From Cunninghamia lanceolata (taxonomy: Eukaryota > Streptophyta > Pinopsida > Cupressales > Cupressaceae): 64,000 nt of DNA. The translations under genes and the position numbers were made by a program. Positions 1-11,054 of the stretch are shown one piece after another (position 1 is the first letter of the stretch; every line of letters starts with the position of its first letter). The notes beneath the pieces are model-generated. The model saw only the letters and a list, made by a program, of their open reading frames with translations. It did not search any database and had not been told where the DNA came from. Where the stretch lies: positions 1,054,001-1,118,000 of the forward strand of contig BSBN01001688.1 of NCBI GenBank assembly GCA_027924645.1, in the 5' to 3' direction.

Positions 1-199
1 GAGACAGGAAAACAACTCCAGCTCCAGAGCCTTCTTTTGTACAAGCTCCATCAAAAAACATGGTCCACAGACCTCGCTGATCCAATTCTTCAATGCAGGC
101 ATTTTTCTTTTTATCTTCTGTATCGTCTGAGACAACCTTGAAGTTATCACAGTCAGTGTCTACAAAGCATACCTGTTCCTCTGCTTCTTGGTCTTCCAC
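1..199 (-). pseudogene. RNase H-like domain, fragment cut by the window edge
   Basis: Translation in the same frame as the gag-protease ORF, just beyond its TAG stop, gives an acidic linker and then FFDGACTKEGSGAGVV, the first strand of an RNase H fold with the DG..(S/C)..GSGAG signature typical of the additional (archaeal-like) RNase H of Tat elements. In the usual Gypsy order reverse transcriptase follows the protease; here the RNase H segment comes directly after it, with only about 45 residues between. Whether reverse transcriptase follows outside the window or is missing cannot be seen. Confidence 0.6.
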
Positions 200-202
200 T
201 GT

Positions 203-2515
203 CTATGATGATCTTTGTTCTCTGATTAGCTTAACATCCCTGCCATTCATTGGAATCATGGCATATGACAGGTCCAGCTGCATACTTCCACCAATTAGTG
301 CTGCCCATCTTCTTGACAACAACATACCATACTGTGGCTTGATGTCAACCACTGTTATATTCATTTTATATCTCTTTTCAGGAAATGCTGCCAGTTTGAA
401 ATCTACATCCTTCATGATTCCAATAACTGGTACCTCTCTGGCATCCATAGCATAACATTTTCCACATGCCTTGTCAATTTTCAATCCAGCTTGTTGCATG
501 ATGGCCAAAGGCATGACATTTGTAGATGCTCCAGAATCAAGCATACAATTTCTAATTATTTTTCCATTTATAACCAGGGAAACATAAAATGGTTCCACTT
601 GTGAAGGACACTTTGTCATAGTCACTCCTAAATAGACTTCAGGAGCCTCATCTTCTTCATTACACATGACATGTTTCTCACCCTGGGTCTGAACATTTTG
701 TTTAGCTTGAAAAGGTACCCCTGAGATTAGGGATATTGTCCTATTCTTGATTTCTTCCACTTTCATCAGTTCCATAAGTGGAACAGAGACTTTTACCTGA
801 GAGAGGACTTGAGCTATATCAAATGGAGCATAATTTTGTATAACAGTTGTAGCTTGCTCCACAATCTTGTTTTTATCCTGAACTGATTTAGCTTTTACTT
901 TCATAGTTCCCTGATCATCATTCTTGTCTTGGGAACCTTTACTTTGATCTTCAGCCTGAGGGATTTTGTTTTCTGGTCTTTGGGATTCATGACCTGCTCT
1001 ATGTCTGAAATTCTGTTTATTATTAACCCACTGCCTTTTTTGTGGTTCGATTCCTTTATGACCATGCACTAGCTGACCTGCAGAAATATCTTCTAGCTGA
1101 TGTGGGCTGCCTACTTGATTTTTACCTCTGAGATTGTAGTTGCTCTTGACTTGAGCAACTGCTGTAGCTATGAAGGCTCTAATTTCCTCATCAGAAGGTT
1201 GTTGTAAGTTACTCAGAAAATTGTGTGAGCTCTGAGCATACACATAGTTATCTTCATTATCTTCATCATATGGGAATTGTTGGCAGGCCTGAGTTTGATC
1301 ATTTGTACTCTCATCAGCATCATAAAGAGTGTATCCATTGCTTATGGACATCATATTAACATCATCATCTTGCACATAGTGTGGCTCATTGCATTCATTA
1401 CAAGATGTAGCATTATCATACAAGGATTGAGCAATCATACACTGTAATTGTGAATGTGGCATCTGACAGATTATACACCATGGAGCATCATCAACAATAT
1501 TTATAGCTTTCTTTAGAGGATCAGGAGTTTCTTTGACATGTTGGGCCCTCTGATTTGTGTGGTTACGTGGGAAAATAGGCTTACCATCATGCCAATTGGT
1601 ATTATAAGGCATATCATGCAATGATGGCCTCTTTTCCTGCCTTTGATAGACTTGCCTATCAGGACCCATCCCTTTTTCACTTCTAGCTAATCTATAGCTT
1701 AGGTCCTTAACAACATTTGCCAATTTGTCTATCTTATCTTCAGGGGCAGATGTATTACCTTGAGTGTTTTGAGGCTTGTTTGGATTCTGCAAAATTTTTA
1801 TATCATCCCTTCTATTTGTCTTGCCCGATGCTTTCCTGTTGTTTTCAATATTCACTGCAATTCTGAAAGCATCCCTGAGAGTAGCAGGACCTTTATCTCT
1901 TAATCCATATGCAGTTTTTGCATCAAAGGCATTGATATACAATATTATGCACATTGGTTCATTTGGCCTCATGTGATGTGGCAATTTGTTTAACACTTTA
2001 GTAAATCTTGCATTAAAATCTGCAACCTGCTCATTTAACCCTTTAGTGATACTGGTGAACTCATTTACAAAAAAGCTAGGGTCAGTTTTGTCACCATATT
2101 GCTCCTTGAACATCCTTTTAAAATCATCCCATGATGAAATACTCCGGTCAGGCAGATTCTTGTACCATTCTCTTGCCTCATCTATTAAGGATTGCATGAA
2201 TGACTTCATGAAAACATCCTCATGTTCAACCTCAAAGTTATCCATGACATTTTGAAAGGCTTTTAGATGATCTTCTCCTGACACTGTGTTGTTTCCTGAA
2301 AATTTAGGCACTTGCAGCCTCAGATGCTTGTCAATGGGGTTAGGATACCCAGGAATACCATCAAACACCAGCTGCCTGAATCTATCTAACTGCATTGGTT
2401 GTCTGTTTAACTGATTAACATTAACATTTCTGTTTGCATTCTGGTTTCTTACATTGTTCAGTGGTATCCTAGCATCATTCACATTTTGTCTCTCATCATT
2501 ATACTGATGTTGCAC
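203..2515 (-). CDS. Retrotransposon Gag-protease polyprotein, 770 aa
   Basis: Structural and processing polyprotein of the minus-strand Tat-type element. Residues about 70-220 form the capsid-like retrotransposon gag domain (PKFSGNNTVSGEDHLKAF onward, with EWYKNLPD and SSWDDFKRMFKEQYG). A cysteine motif at residues about 346-358 (CIICQMPHSQLQC) is an atypical CX2CX3HX4C zinc knuckle. A lysine- and glutamine-rich linker follows. The aspartic protease is at residues about 640-760, with active site LDSGASTNVMP near residue 660 and the hydrophobic GMLLSRRW segment. The frame is open upstream to a TAG only eight codons before the chosen Met, and the 170-aa ORF before that TAG is in the same frame, so the natural start is probably at 3049. 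The C-terminal stop is also TAG, with RNase H-like coding continuing in frame after it. Confidence 0.85.
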   Translation of the reverse strand: MQHQYNDERQNVNDARIPLNNVRNQNANRNVNVNQLNRQPMQLDRFRQLVFDGIPGYPNPIDKHLRLQVPKFSGNNTVSGEDHLKAFQNVMDNFEVEHEDVFMKSFMQSLIDEAREWYKNLPDRSISSWDDFKRMFKEQYGDKTDPSFFVNEFTSITKGLNEQVADFNARFTKVLNKLPHHMRPNEPMCIILYINAFDAKTAYGLRDKGPATLRDAFRIAVNIENNRKASGKTNRRDDIKILQNPNKPQNTQGNTSAPEDKIDKLANVVKDLSYRLARSEKGMGPDRQVYQRQEKRPSLHDMPYNTNWHDGKPIFPRNHTNQRAQHVKETPDPLKKAINIVDDAPWCIICQMPHSQLQCMIAQSLYDNATSCNECNEPHYVQDDDVNMMSISNGYTLYDADESTNDQTQACQQFPYDEDNEDNYVYAQSSHNFLSNLQQPSDEEIRAFIATAVAQVKSNYNLRGKNQVGSPHQLEDISAGQLVHGHKGIEPQKRQWVNNKQNFRHRAGHESQRPENKIPQAEDQSKGSQDKNDDQGTMKVKAKSVQDKNKIVEQATTVIQNYAPFDIAQVLSQVKVSVPLMELMKVEEIKNRTISLISGVPFQAKQNVQTQGEKHVMCNEEDEAPEVYLGVTMTKCPSQVEPFYVSLVINGKIIRNCMLDSGASTNVMPLAIMQQAGLKIDKACGKCYAMDAREVPVIGIMKDVDFKLAAFPEKRYKMNITVVDIKPQYGMLLSRRWAALIGGSMQLDLSYAMIPMNGRDVKLIREQRSS

Positions 2516-2536
2516 TTCATTTCTTCGCTGATGTCT

Positions 2537-3049
2537 CTATACATTTGCATTCTCTAGGGTAGGAACTGAATTATTTTGGGCAGTTCTTAAAGCTTGCACT
2601 TTCTGCTTCATATCATCTCTGATTTTCATGGCTTGTAGATATTCTAGTTCTGCTCTTAGATTTCTGATTTCTTCAGCTAACTGTTCATCCTTAGGCATGG
2701 AGGTAGATGGTCTCATACCATTCTGGTCATCATCTTCATCATCCCTCAGAGACTCTGCCTCTTCAAACCTTTCACTAGGGTCTAGAAATGGGCGTTCTTG
2801 GAACACCTCTGACCTCATTCTCATGCTACCACCCTGTTGCCTCTCATATGCACCTTGAATATCAGCTTCTGCATTTGAAAAGTAAGGCACATGCTGTCCT
2901 GATGGCCTAGGGTTATCTTGCGTATCATCACTTTTTCTGGGGGAACCCTCATGACTAACTGAGACAGCTCCCTTTCTTCTGTACATCATTCTTCTTGTTA
3001 CTGGTAACTCTTCAAATAAAGGATTTTGTTGGGATCTTCTCCCCTGCAT
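2537..3049 (-). CDS. N-terminal part of the same Gag, 170 aa, ended by an in-frame TAG
   Basis: This ORF lies in the same frame as the 770-aa Gag-protease ORF and is separated from it by one TAG plus eight codons. It is charged and low in complexity: an arginine-rich start (TRRMMYRRKG), then acidic stretches (ESLRDDEDDDQNG) and a likely coiled coil (EEIRNLRAELEYLQAMKIRDD), as is common at the N terminus of plant Gypsy Gag. The most economical reading is one original polyprotein broken by a CAG-to-TAG change. Programmed readthrough is possible, but nothing seen here supports it. Confidence 0.7.
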   Translation of the reverse strand: MQGRRSQQNPLFEELPVTRRMMYRRKGAVSVSHEGSPRKSDDTQDNPRPSGQHVPYFSNAEADIQGAYERQQGGSMRMRSEVFQERPFLDPSERFEEAESLRDDEDDDQNGMRPSTSMPKDEQLAEEIRNLRAELEYLQAMKIRDDMKQKVQALRTAQNNSVPTLENANV

Positions 3050-3170
3050 ATAAATTTTACTTTGACCGGTTGGGAGATTACTTCGGAGTCGCCACCTATT
3101 ACTAGGAACTGTTTTCTTTTGAAAACCAGGGTTCTTTCACAAATTACAATTTTCAAATCACCGTTCCCCA

Positions 3171-3277
3171 GCAGAGTCGCCAATTTCTGTTGGTGACTCA
3201 GATGGGTCACATATATATTACTGGAGATGATTAGATAGTACTTTTACTTCTCAATCCCCAGTAGAGTCACCAATTTC
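3171..3277 (-). promoter_or_regulatory. Duplicated primer-binding-site-like motif after the LTR
   Basis: On the minus strand two near-copies of gaaattggygactctrctgggg occur just downstream of LTR-like CAACA ends (plus positions 3171-3187 and 3250-3277). A third, weaker copy (ggtggcgactccg) lies at 3083-3094. The sequence resembles the complement of a tRNA 3' end ending ...GAGTCGCCA, probably tRNA-Arg. The duplication leaves it unclear whether the LTR ends at 3188 or 3278. Confidence 0.6.
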
Positions 3278-5740
3278 TGTTGACTTTTTCCCAGACTGGA
3301 TGCTTATTCCCAGATTTCCCTACAAGGTAGCCATCAGTGATCAACAGGATCTCTGGGCCAGGGGCCAACAGTGTAGGAGATAGACTCTATATTTTATCTC
3401 CTCTTCTTCTTCAGGCTCTGCAAGACCTAGGGGGGTATTCCCTACTCAACATCCATGAGGATATTCATACAAGGCTGGGATGCTGACAGAAAGCAGATAA
3501 GTCCTCCTGTAAGTAGACCAAAACTGAAAGATAAGAGCAAAGGGGCTAGCTTTGGGCCTATTTGCAGTTGTAGACAGAGGACTGAGGATCCTAAAACTAA
3601 TTCTAATGTCCTAAAGATTGTTTTAGATTTAGATTTTGATTTTATGTTTGGATGCAAAGCTGGACATGGTTGTAACACAAACACAAAGCAAGATTGGTGC
3701 CTATCCAGGGCCTGGAGTCAGTAGACATACACCTGTAAATGATCAGCATGAACAACTAAAACTAGATTTTAGGGGGATATATGTGATACCTGCCTTACAG
3801 ATATCTCCCAATACAGAGTGTTAAGTTATCTCTACTTATGGCATCCCTACTGCAGTATACCCTTCCCAATGTTCAACCTGAAAATAGTTTAATCTACCCC
3901 TTGAGTAGAAGTTAAAAGATCAGACATTCAACATAGGAATTCTATGCTCTAGAATCTAAACATTACCCAGATATCCAGATTCAGAAGAAGAATACATGCA
4001 ATACTGGAGACAGAATTAACAAAACACATGCTAAGATAGCATTTCTCATATAAGATTAATCATGAAATCAGTGGGTTCATGCCAAAACATACAACAAGAG
4101 ATACATAGACTCACAGGTTTAACTGTACAGAGCAACCAGATCAGCTTGTTTTGAATTACAAAGCCAAAAATCTTCAACTTTCAACAACCACAAATGAGCA
4201 ACACAACCTGCTATATATAGCAAGGAGGTGCTCAGCCTTAACTACATAGTTGACCAAAAATCCTGCCAGATACACAGTATCAGAAAAAATGGCGCTCAAA
4301 CATTCAATGCAGCAGGTGGGAGAGGAGACAGGAAGAAATCTTGAGCCTTGCGCTGCCGCCTAGGGATCCAGATCTTCAATCGGGTACTAGATCCGTCCAC
4401 GCCATTGCCCATACCTCTGCAACAATCGCCATTAATGGCGCACCAACCCGCGGCCTTGGGAAAAACATCTAACAGTCGATCGCAACCACTTCCCGCCAAG
4501 ATACATCGTCATGATATTTCAAATATGCAGGATATCAATTATCCCACATGCACCCCGCGGTGACCTTTTCATCACCTTATATACTAGGTCGCGAGCATAT
4601 ATGATGTCGGTGCTTTTGCTCCCGACGACACTAGTATAAGACTTCATCATCATCCTCCAACAGCATGATATCCTGTTGCTCGAAAAATCACCCTGACGTC
4701 AGCATCATCATCGCAATATCACCTGCATGATAATCACCTTCATCGGCACAACCTGATCCATCGGAGGAAGATCCTCCTGCTTAGCCGATACCAAAAGTCT
4801 GGCCGATGAACATCCTGATGACGTCATCATCATATCCTGCCTACTGTGCACCTCCTCATATCCGGATGACGTCATCATCATATCGACATCAGGATGATAT
4901 TCAGAAGAATCCAGATATTTGGAAATATCATCCTGATGCACAAATATCATGATGTACCGTAGCTCCACTGTAAGATCGGGGTGATAGATGAATATGCCAG
5001 ATATTTGAAAAGATCACCCCCCACTAGATAATGCACGAAGCCGACAGGCGGCTACCTCCTTGATACCAGCATCATCAGGATGATAAAACAACGAACATGA
5101 AGTGATACAACAACATCAGGATGATATTGACTAAGATCATCCTGACGTCCAAAATATGATGACCACGATAGAAATCGGGTCACACTTAGAACTTTACAGC
5201 AACATCATCAGGATGATCTTAACAAAGATCACCCGATGTTAAAATATCACCCCGGTGAAAGATCATGCAGGCAGAAAATATGATGACCCTCGCAAGCAAC
5301 ACGGCGATAACTGGAAATATGATCATGATGATGACGACCCTTAAGAAAAAAATAGGCCGGGTTGAACAACTTAGAAAATGACCCCCTCGGAAGATCGGGG
5401 TGACATCATCATCATAAAAGGGTAGGGTGATAATTGGAAGATCACCGGATATTTGAAAAATCACCCTCCGCAAGAAAATTAAGGCACATTGTAGCTCATC
5501 AGCAGGATCGGGATGTTATCCAAACATCACCCGATATTGAAATACGATGATCCTGATGAAAAACCAGTCGACAAAAAACATGATGATGATGACCTCCTCC
5601 TCAGGAAAATATGATGCTGCAGCTGAAAAATGCTGAGAAGGTCCAGCACTTAGGAAAATGGGCAAGAAGATATAGGGTTCAAATGAAGAAACCCCCTAAA
5701 CATGAAAAATCAACCTCCAGGTCAAAATGAGTGCTAACAG
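3278..5740 (-). repeat. LTR of the minus-strand Tat-type element (far edge uncertain)
   Basis: This 2.5-kb stretch has no convincing coding region. On the minus strand it ends in ...AAAGTCAACA directly before the primer-site motif, as an LTR should. A palindromic TATA box at 4211-4220 divides it into a likely U3 (4221-5740) and R-U5 (3278-4180). The U3 part is packed with catcaggat / atcctgatg words and TGACGTCAT sites. The outer boundary near 5740 is placed where that word content stops and poly-T plus an inverted repeat begin. Confidence 0.55.
4211..4220 (-). promoter_or_regulatory. Probable LTR TATA box
   Basis: CTATATATAG, palindromic, inside the LTR and upstream of the gag ORF on the minus strand at a position suited to driving element transcription. 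Inferred from the motif only. Confidence 0.45.
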
Positions 5741-5767
5741 ATCCCACATGTTTTTTTCCTTTTTTTT

Positions 5768-5799
5768 GCTTCCCAAAATGCGCTCGCATTTTGGGAAGC
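5768..5799. repeat. Perfect 15-bp inverted repeat with a 2-nt loop
   Basis: gcttcccaaaatgcg, then ct, then its exact reverse complement. It sits between a poly-T tract and the telomere-like block, at about the outer edge of the Tat-type LTR. No coding region overlaps it. Confidence 0.85.
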
Positions 5800-5924
5800 A
5801 TGAAACCTTTACATGCTTTCATGCATGCAAACAAGTATAAGTGTTTTCTATCTATGTATAAGTATATATCTATGCAAACCTTTATGTATAAGTATATATC
5901 TAGCTATCTATCTCCCTTTCTCTC

Positions 5925-6915
5925 TCTAAACCCCTAAACCTTTATCTCCCTATCTCTCCCTCTCTAAACTCCTAACCCCTAAACCCTAAACCCGATCAAC
6001 CCTAAACCCCTATCTCCCTATATCTATCATCCCTCTACCTCTCAATCTCTCTGCCTATGTCTCTGGCCATGTCCCTCACCCTCTATCTCCATATCTCTCC
6101 CCTTGATCTCCTCTATATCTCCCTATCGGTCCTTTCTCTCTCTCTCTCTAAACCCTAATCTAAACCTCTAAACCTTAACCCCTAACCCCTAAACCATAAA
6201 CCCTAAACCTAAATAATGCCCCTAAACCCTAACCCCTAACCCCTAAACCCTAAAATTGAGCAACCCTAAAACTAAGTAACCCCAAACCCATAAACCATAA
6301 ACCTGAAAGCAACCCTAAACCTCTATCTCACTATCTCTCCCCAATCTCTATCAATCCCCTCTCTCTATCTCTCTCTAAACCCTAAACCCTAAAACTGAGC
6401 AACCCTAAACCCCTAACCCCTAAACCTGAGTAACCATAAACTCCTAAACCCTAACCCCTAAACCCGTAAACCCTAAACTCATAAACCTCAAATAATGCCG
6501 CTGACCCCTAAACCCTAAACTCGAGCAACCAGGCTAAACCACAAATAATTCCCCTTTAACCCTAGCCCCTAAACCCTAAACTTGAGCAACCCTAAACTCA
6601 TAAACCCTAAATAATGCCCCTAAAGGTCTAAGAAACCCTAAAGTCATAAACCATAAATAATGCCCCTAAACCTCTCCTTCCCTCCCTCCTCCCAAAACCC
6701 CTAAATCCTAAATAATGGCCCTAAACTCTATCCTCTAAACCATAAACTAGAAACTTGAGCAATCCTAAACCCGTAAACCCTAAATAATTCCCCTAAACCC
6801 TAAACTTAAGCAACCCTAAAATCATTAACCTGAGCAACCCTCTCTCTCTCTCTCTCCCAAAACCCCTAAACCCTAAATAATGCCCCTAAACCCTAACCCC
6901 TAACCCCTAAACCTT
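5925..6915. repeat. Interstitial telomere-like (CCCTAAA)n block, degenerate
   Basis: Dozens of ccctaaa, cccctaaa and ctaaccc units, the C-rich strand of the plant TTTAGGG telomere repeat, are interspersed with atctccctatctctc words and with recurring tgagcaaccctaaac and aaataatgcccctaaac phrases. The variants show a long-standing interstitial block rather than a chromosome end, since other sequence continues on both sides. No genes here. Confidence 0.85.
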
Positions 6916-7082
6916 TGTCTCCCTATCTCTCCCTTATCTCACTATATCTCTATCATCCCTCTACCTCTCAATCTCTCTCCCTATCTCTTTGGACATCTCT
7001 CTCACTCTCTATCTCCCTATCTCTCCCCTCTATCTCTCCCCCACTAGGTTATCGATGAAGGAAATGAAAACAAGAAAACTAG

Positions 7083-7124
<42 letters not shown>

Positions 7125-7470
7125 ATCACCCTATCTCTCCCCTCCATATCCACCCTCTCCATCCCTCTCCCTCTCCCTTATTGACAAAGAACATGGAAAT
7201 AAGAAAACTAGGACATGCAAAGAGGGATGAGGATATATATTAGGAGGATGAAATGGAAACAAGATAATTTACAAAAGTTCATTGGATGGGAATAATGATG
7301 AGGAGAGGTAGAGAGAGGAGGGAAGTAGAGAGTGAGAGAGAGGGTAGGAGGTAGAGAGGGGAGGGAAGTAGAGAGTGAGAGAGAGGGTAGAGGTAGAGAG
7401 GGGAGGGAAGAAGAGAGGGAGAGACAGGGTAGGAGGTAGAGAGGGGAGGAAGAAGAGTGAGAGAGGGGAG
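6916..7470. repeat. Low-complexity CT/GA-rich tract
   Basis: Pyrimidine-rich atctccctatctctcc text, a pure (CT)n run at 7085-7121, then purine-rich gagagggtaggaggtagaga tandem units between 7310 and 7460. Long open frames here (for example Leu/Ser-rich ones) are artefacts of dinucleotide repeats. Confidence 0.85.
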
Positions 7471-7472
7471 GG

Positions 7473-7599
<127 letters not shown>

Positions 7600-7738
7600 T
7601 AGGGAAGGGAAATAGAGAGTGAGAGAGAGAGAGGATGGGAGTAGAGGTAAGAAAGAGAGGAGGGGAGGGAGAGAGGAGGGGAGGGAGTGAGTGTTTCAGT
7701 TCAGCATAACACAAGCGTGTTATAACGTGCTCGTGTTA

Positions 7739-8534
7739 TGTTACATCCCCAATTTTTGTCTTGCTTTACTTTTACTTTTTACTTGGACATAAGTAAATTT
7801 GTTGTGATGTTTAGATTAATAACAAGGGAAAAACATGGTTTTTTATTGAATGTCATTTATTGAAATCATGAGAATGATTATGTTATTATCGATTTAATAT
7901 TTGTATTATGAGATTTGATTTATTAGTTGAATTAATTGAATAATGAAACACTGATCACATATTGTTTGGTGACAAGTGAAACAAGATTTCAAGTTACCAA
8001 ATGAGTCTCCAAAGAAGAGAGAGAGAGAGTATCTTTCAAGAGAGAGATATAGACCTCAGTATATGAGTGGTTTATTTGCCAAACTGAGTTATAAGTGTTT
8101 AACAAAAATGTGAACCAATGTGTCGTAAGAGGTAAGCCTTGTCTTGTCAGTTCACTTTTGAACCTAATCGACAGGTAGTCTTTATTGTTTTACAATCTTT
8201 CTAAGTCGTATTAAGTCGTCTTAGTCATTAATAATGTTAACGACGTCATTAAGTTTGATTTACGACTATTTATGTTTAACGTAAATATTACGACGTTATT
8301 GTCGTAAAAAAGTTGTCATATTATCACTAAGTCACTTGAAGTGTTTTAAACCAATTCTTAACATTAAGACTTTATCGTCGAGTTAAGGTGATGTGCTCTG
8401 TCGATAGATTGTGATGAGGAGACTAGCTCAACTCAATCACGTTATCCGTAACTTTTCTTTTAGTATTATTCTCTTATTGATTAAATCATAAAATCAAATA
8501 GAGCTAATGATATGTAAATAATATTTGATTTAAT

Positions 8535-8610
<76 letters not shown>

Positions 8611-10971
8611 TCAAATGAAGAAATACCTCATGATATATTAGTATGGTTTTAAGTTGAGTAGCCATAGGCATCTATTGAGGAATGCCTTAAATGTTAAAAG
8701 CATGATGGATCAAATTTACTCATTAAGAGTAACCGATTGCTTAAGTTAGTTTTATGAGTTGGCGGCCTCTTATAGGAGGAGTGGCGGATAACTCAACCGC
8801 CATTGCTGATCTCCTCAAATGATGATTTCATCATCAACATTTGTCAATGTTTACACATTTATAGCTGTGTTTGGAGTCAAGCTGTTTAGCATTACTGTTG
8901 GAATTTATTGAGTTTTTAGAACTACTTAGAGTGGGATCGAATGGACAGGACGACTCATTATGAGTTTGTTTTGAGCTCTTAAAGCCACGACTTGGATAGT
9001 CAATGGCATATCTATGAAGTGTTTATGTTTTGTTGGAAGGTCTAGTTAAGGAGTAGAAGGAAATTGGCGGCAGGCAGTGAGGAAGCTGGTAAGGTTAAGT
9101 AAGAACGTGGTCATCTGGGATGAACACAGAAGCTTACCATCGGCCCATACACCTCTATAAGTCGACGTTGTCAGGTAGATATTCCTGCATGTTATGTCTT
9201 ATAAGACAAAGATAATCATAATGAATGTTTGATATGGACAATTGTTTAACTGAGTTTGGTTATCCTGTTAGTATTTTGTATAAACTATGCAATGTGATAA
9301 GCTGACTGTGTCGACTTGAATACTATCGTTGTGACTTGTTTGTCTAAGTCGATGGTGTATGTGAGTTTTAGTTTAACCAAGAAGCATCGTTTAGCTTGAA
9401 AAGGCTGATGCAAGCTCTAGCAATGAAATCAGTTTTGAATAATCACAGTGAGTTGATATTGTATCTATCTTAAATCGATAGGTAGACCCTTCTATTGTTT
9501 AGGATATATATATGAACTTTCTTTAATGGAAACTGTTATAGTCTTCTAATGTTTAGAAAACCAGTCACTCAGTTGAAAAGAGCAATCTTTCATAAATAAG
9601 TTGATTATTTTATCATAGGAAAAATATGTATTAGACTCTCAATGAGGATAATGTAAAGGTATTTGTTTAGTAAACTCACCAACCAAGAGTAATACAGAAA
9701 AGAGTATTTAGTGATGTCAATTTTATCTGAAACCAATCTTTTTTTCATTTCCGTGCATTGTCTAAACAATATCTTATCCAAAGAACCTAGATTCTTGGTG
9801 ATCTATGGTGACTATGAGGTAACCTTTTGGAATGATAGAAAAACTAAGGATAGTTAGATGAACAGGATAAAGTGTCAGAGATCTTCTCATGTTTACACTA
9901 GAATCATGATGAGTTCAACCTATAGTAAACCAATTTGTAGTAATAGACTATGTCTATATAGAAATAACTTTGCATAAAAGCATTTTTGAGTATATTTATG
10001 TAGTGATGATCAATGGAATCACGTAGGGTTTAATTGAATAGGTATTCATATTCTTGTTGAATAAGAAGATAATATCTTAGCAAGATTTATTGTAAACCTA
10101 TTTATGGTTGTGTTAAACCAAAGGTCTATTATGAAATTTAATGAGATATGATAAATGTAGAAGTATTGTATTATTCAAGGGTTGTTTTAAAACCCTAGAG
10201 TCGAGTAGGAACCAAATGAAGGTTTATGTCATTTAGACTTATCTAAGTCTAAGTAGAATATTATCAGGACATGATGATTAAACCAATTATGTAAAGATAG
10301 CTAGGGTGAATAACTACAAGAATATGACATTATCCAAGTCGAGTAGGGGTGGGTGAACACAACTACTACGTTCATATGAATGATATTGATATTAAAAAAA
10401 CTTTGGCCAAAGTAATGCATTTGTTTTCTGCATGCATTATCGGTTCACTGTATTTAGTATTGCTCATCCTATTGGAAATCATACTTAGCTAGAGGGTATC
10501 TAGGGTTGTATGGCTGATAGAGTTGAGTAGATTACAACACTATGTACTCAGGAAAGACAAATAAACACTGGTCACCTATGGTTTATATTCATCGTGAAGG
10601 GTAGGCCCACTTCCTATGTGGAAGATGTGTGGGAGACCGTCGGTCTATGGTTGGAGGTAAATCACTAGAAAGATGCTCTCTCTCTCCAAGTAGGAAACAT
10701 GCCAGGACTTGTGATAAAGATGTCAGATATTCAAATGCAATACTTAATCCAAATTTGTACATGTAATGGAATTACATTTGTAAACCTTGTAAAATGAGAA
10801 AGACAATCTAGTTATTGTATTTTTTGTAAAAGAAATCTTGTAATTATAGTTAGTTGATTATTAGTCAAATAAATAAAAAAAATTATTCTCTATCTCATTT
10901 TATTTACCTTGTTGAGTTACTCTATGGTAAAATTATGGTTTTACTATGTGTTTTAGAACCTGGATGTTACA
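7739..10971 (+). repeat. 5' LTR of the 11.7-kb Gypsy element
   Basis: Begins TGTTACATCCCCAATTTTTG and ends GGATGTTACA two bases before the primer site; matches 16179-19403 throughout. It holds a (TA)n run at 8538-8607 that is shorter in the 3' copy and absent from the solo LTR. AATAAATAAA words near 10867 are a plausible polyadenylation signal. No coding region. Confidence 0.95.
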
Positions 10972-10973
10972 TA

Positions 10974-10985
10974 TGGTATCAGAGA
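10974..10985 (+). promoter_or_regulatory. Primer-binding site, initiator-Met tRNA type
   Basis: tggtatcagaga, one base off the common plant tggtatcagagc, starting two bases after the LTR. Confidence 0.85.
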
Positions 10986-11054
10986 TACCAGGTTCAGCAC
11001 TAGGGCTTATGAGACCACTATGCTTGCATGTAGTCAACATTATGCGGTTAGCTA

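Larger units (their letters stand above)
1..5740 (-). mobile_element. Partial Tat/Ogre-type Gypsy LTR retrotransposon, 5' portion
   Basis: Read on the minus strand this is a long LTR (about 5740 down to 3278), a leader with repeated primer-site-like motifs, gag, an aspartic protease and the start of an RNase H-like domain; the rest lies beyond position 1. The primer-site motif (ttggcgactct...) is not the initiator-Met type and resembles that of Tat/Ogre-lineage elements. The LTR end shares a short word (ctaggtct..agagcctgaag) with the LTR end near 46970-47000, so both belong to related families. Two in-frame TAG codons interrupt the gag-protease frame. The upstream LTR edge was not located and no target duplication can be seen. 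Lineage is inferred from the primer site, the gag and the RNase H type. Confidence 0.75.

Noticed and set aside
93..455. 120-codon plus-strand open frame
   Set aside because: Antisense to the protease and linker part of the minus-strand Gag-protease ORF.
3455..3824. Short open frames on both strands within the Tat-type LTR
   Set aside because: No domain or homologous frame in the related LTR; they sit in R-U5-like non-coding sequence.
5925..6915. A true chromosome end
   Set aside because: Units are degenerate and unrelated sequence continues on both sides.
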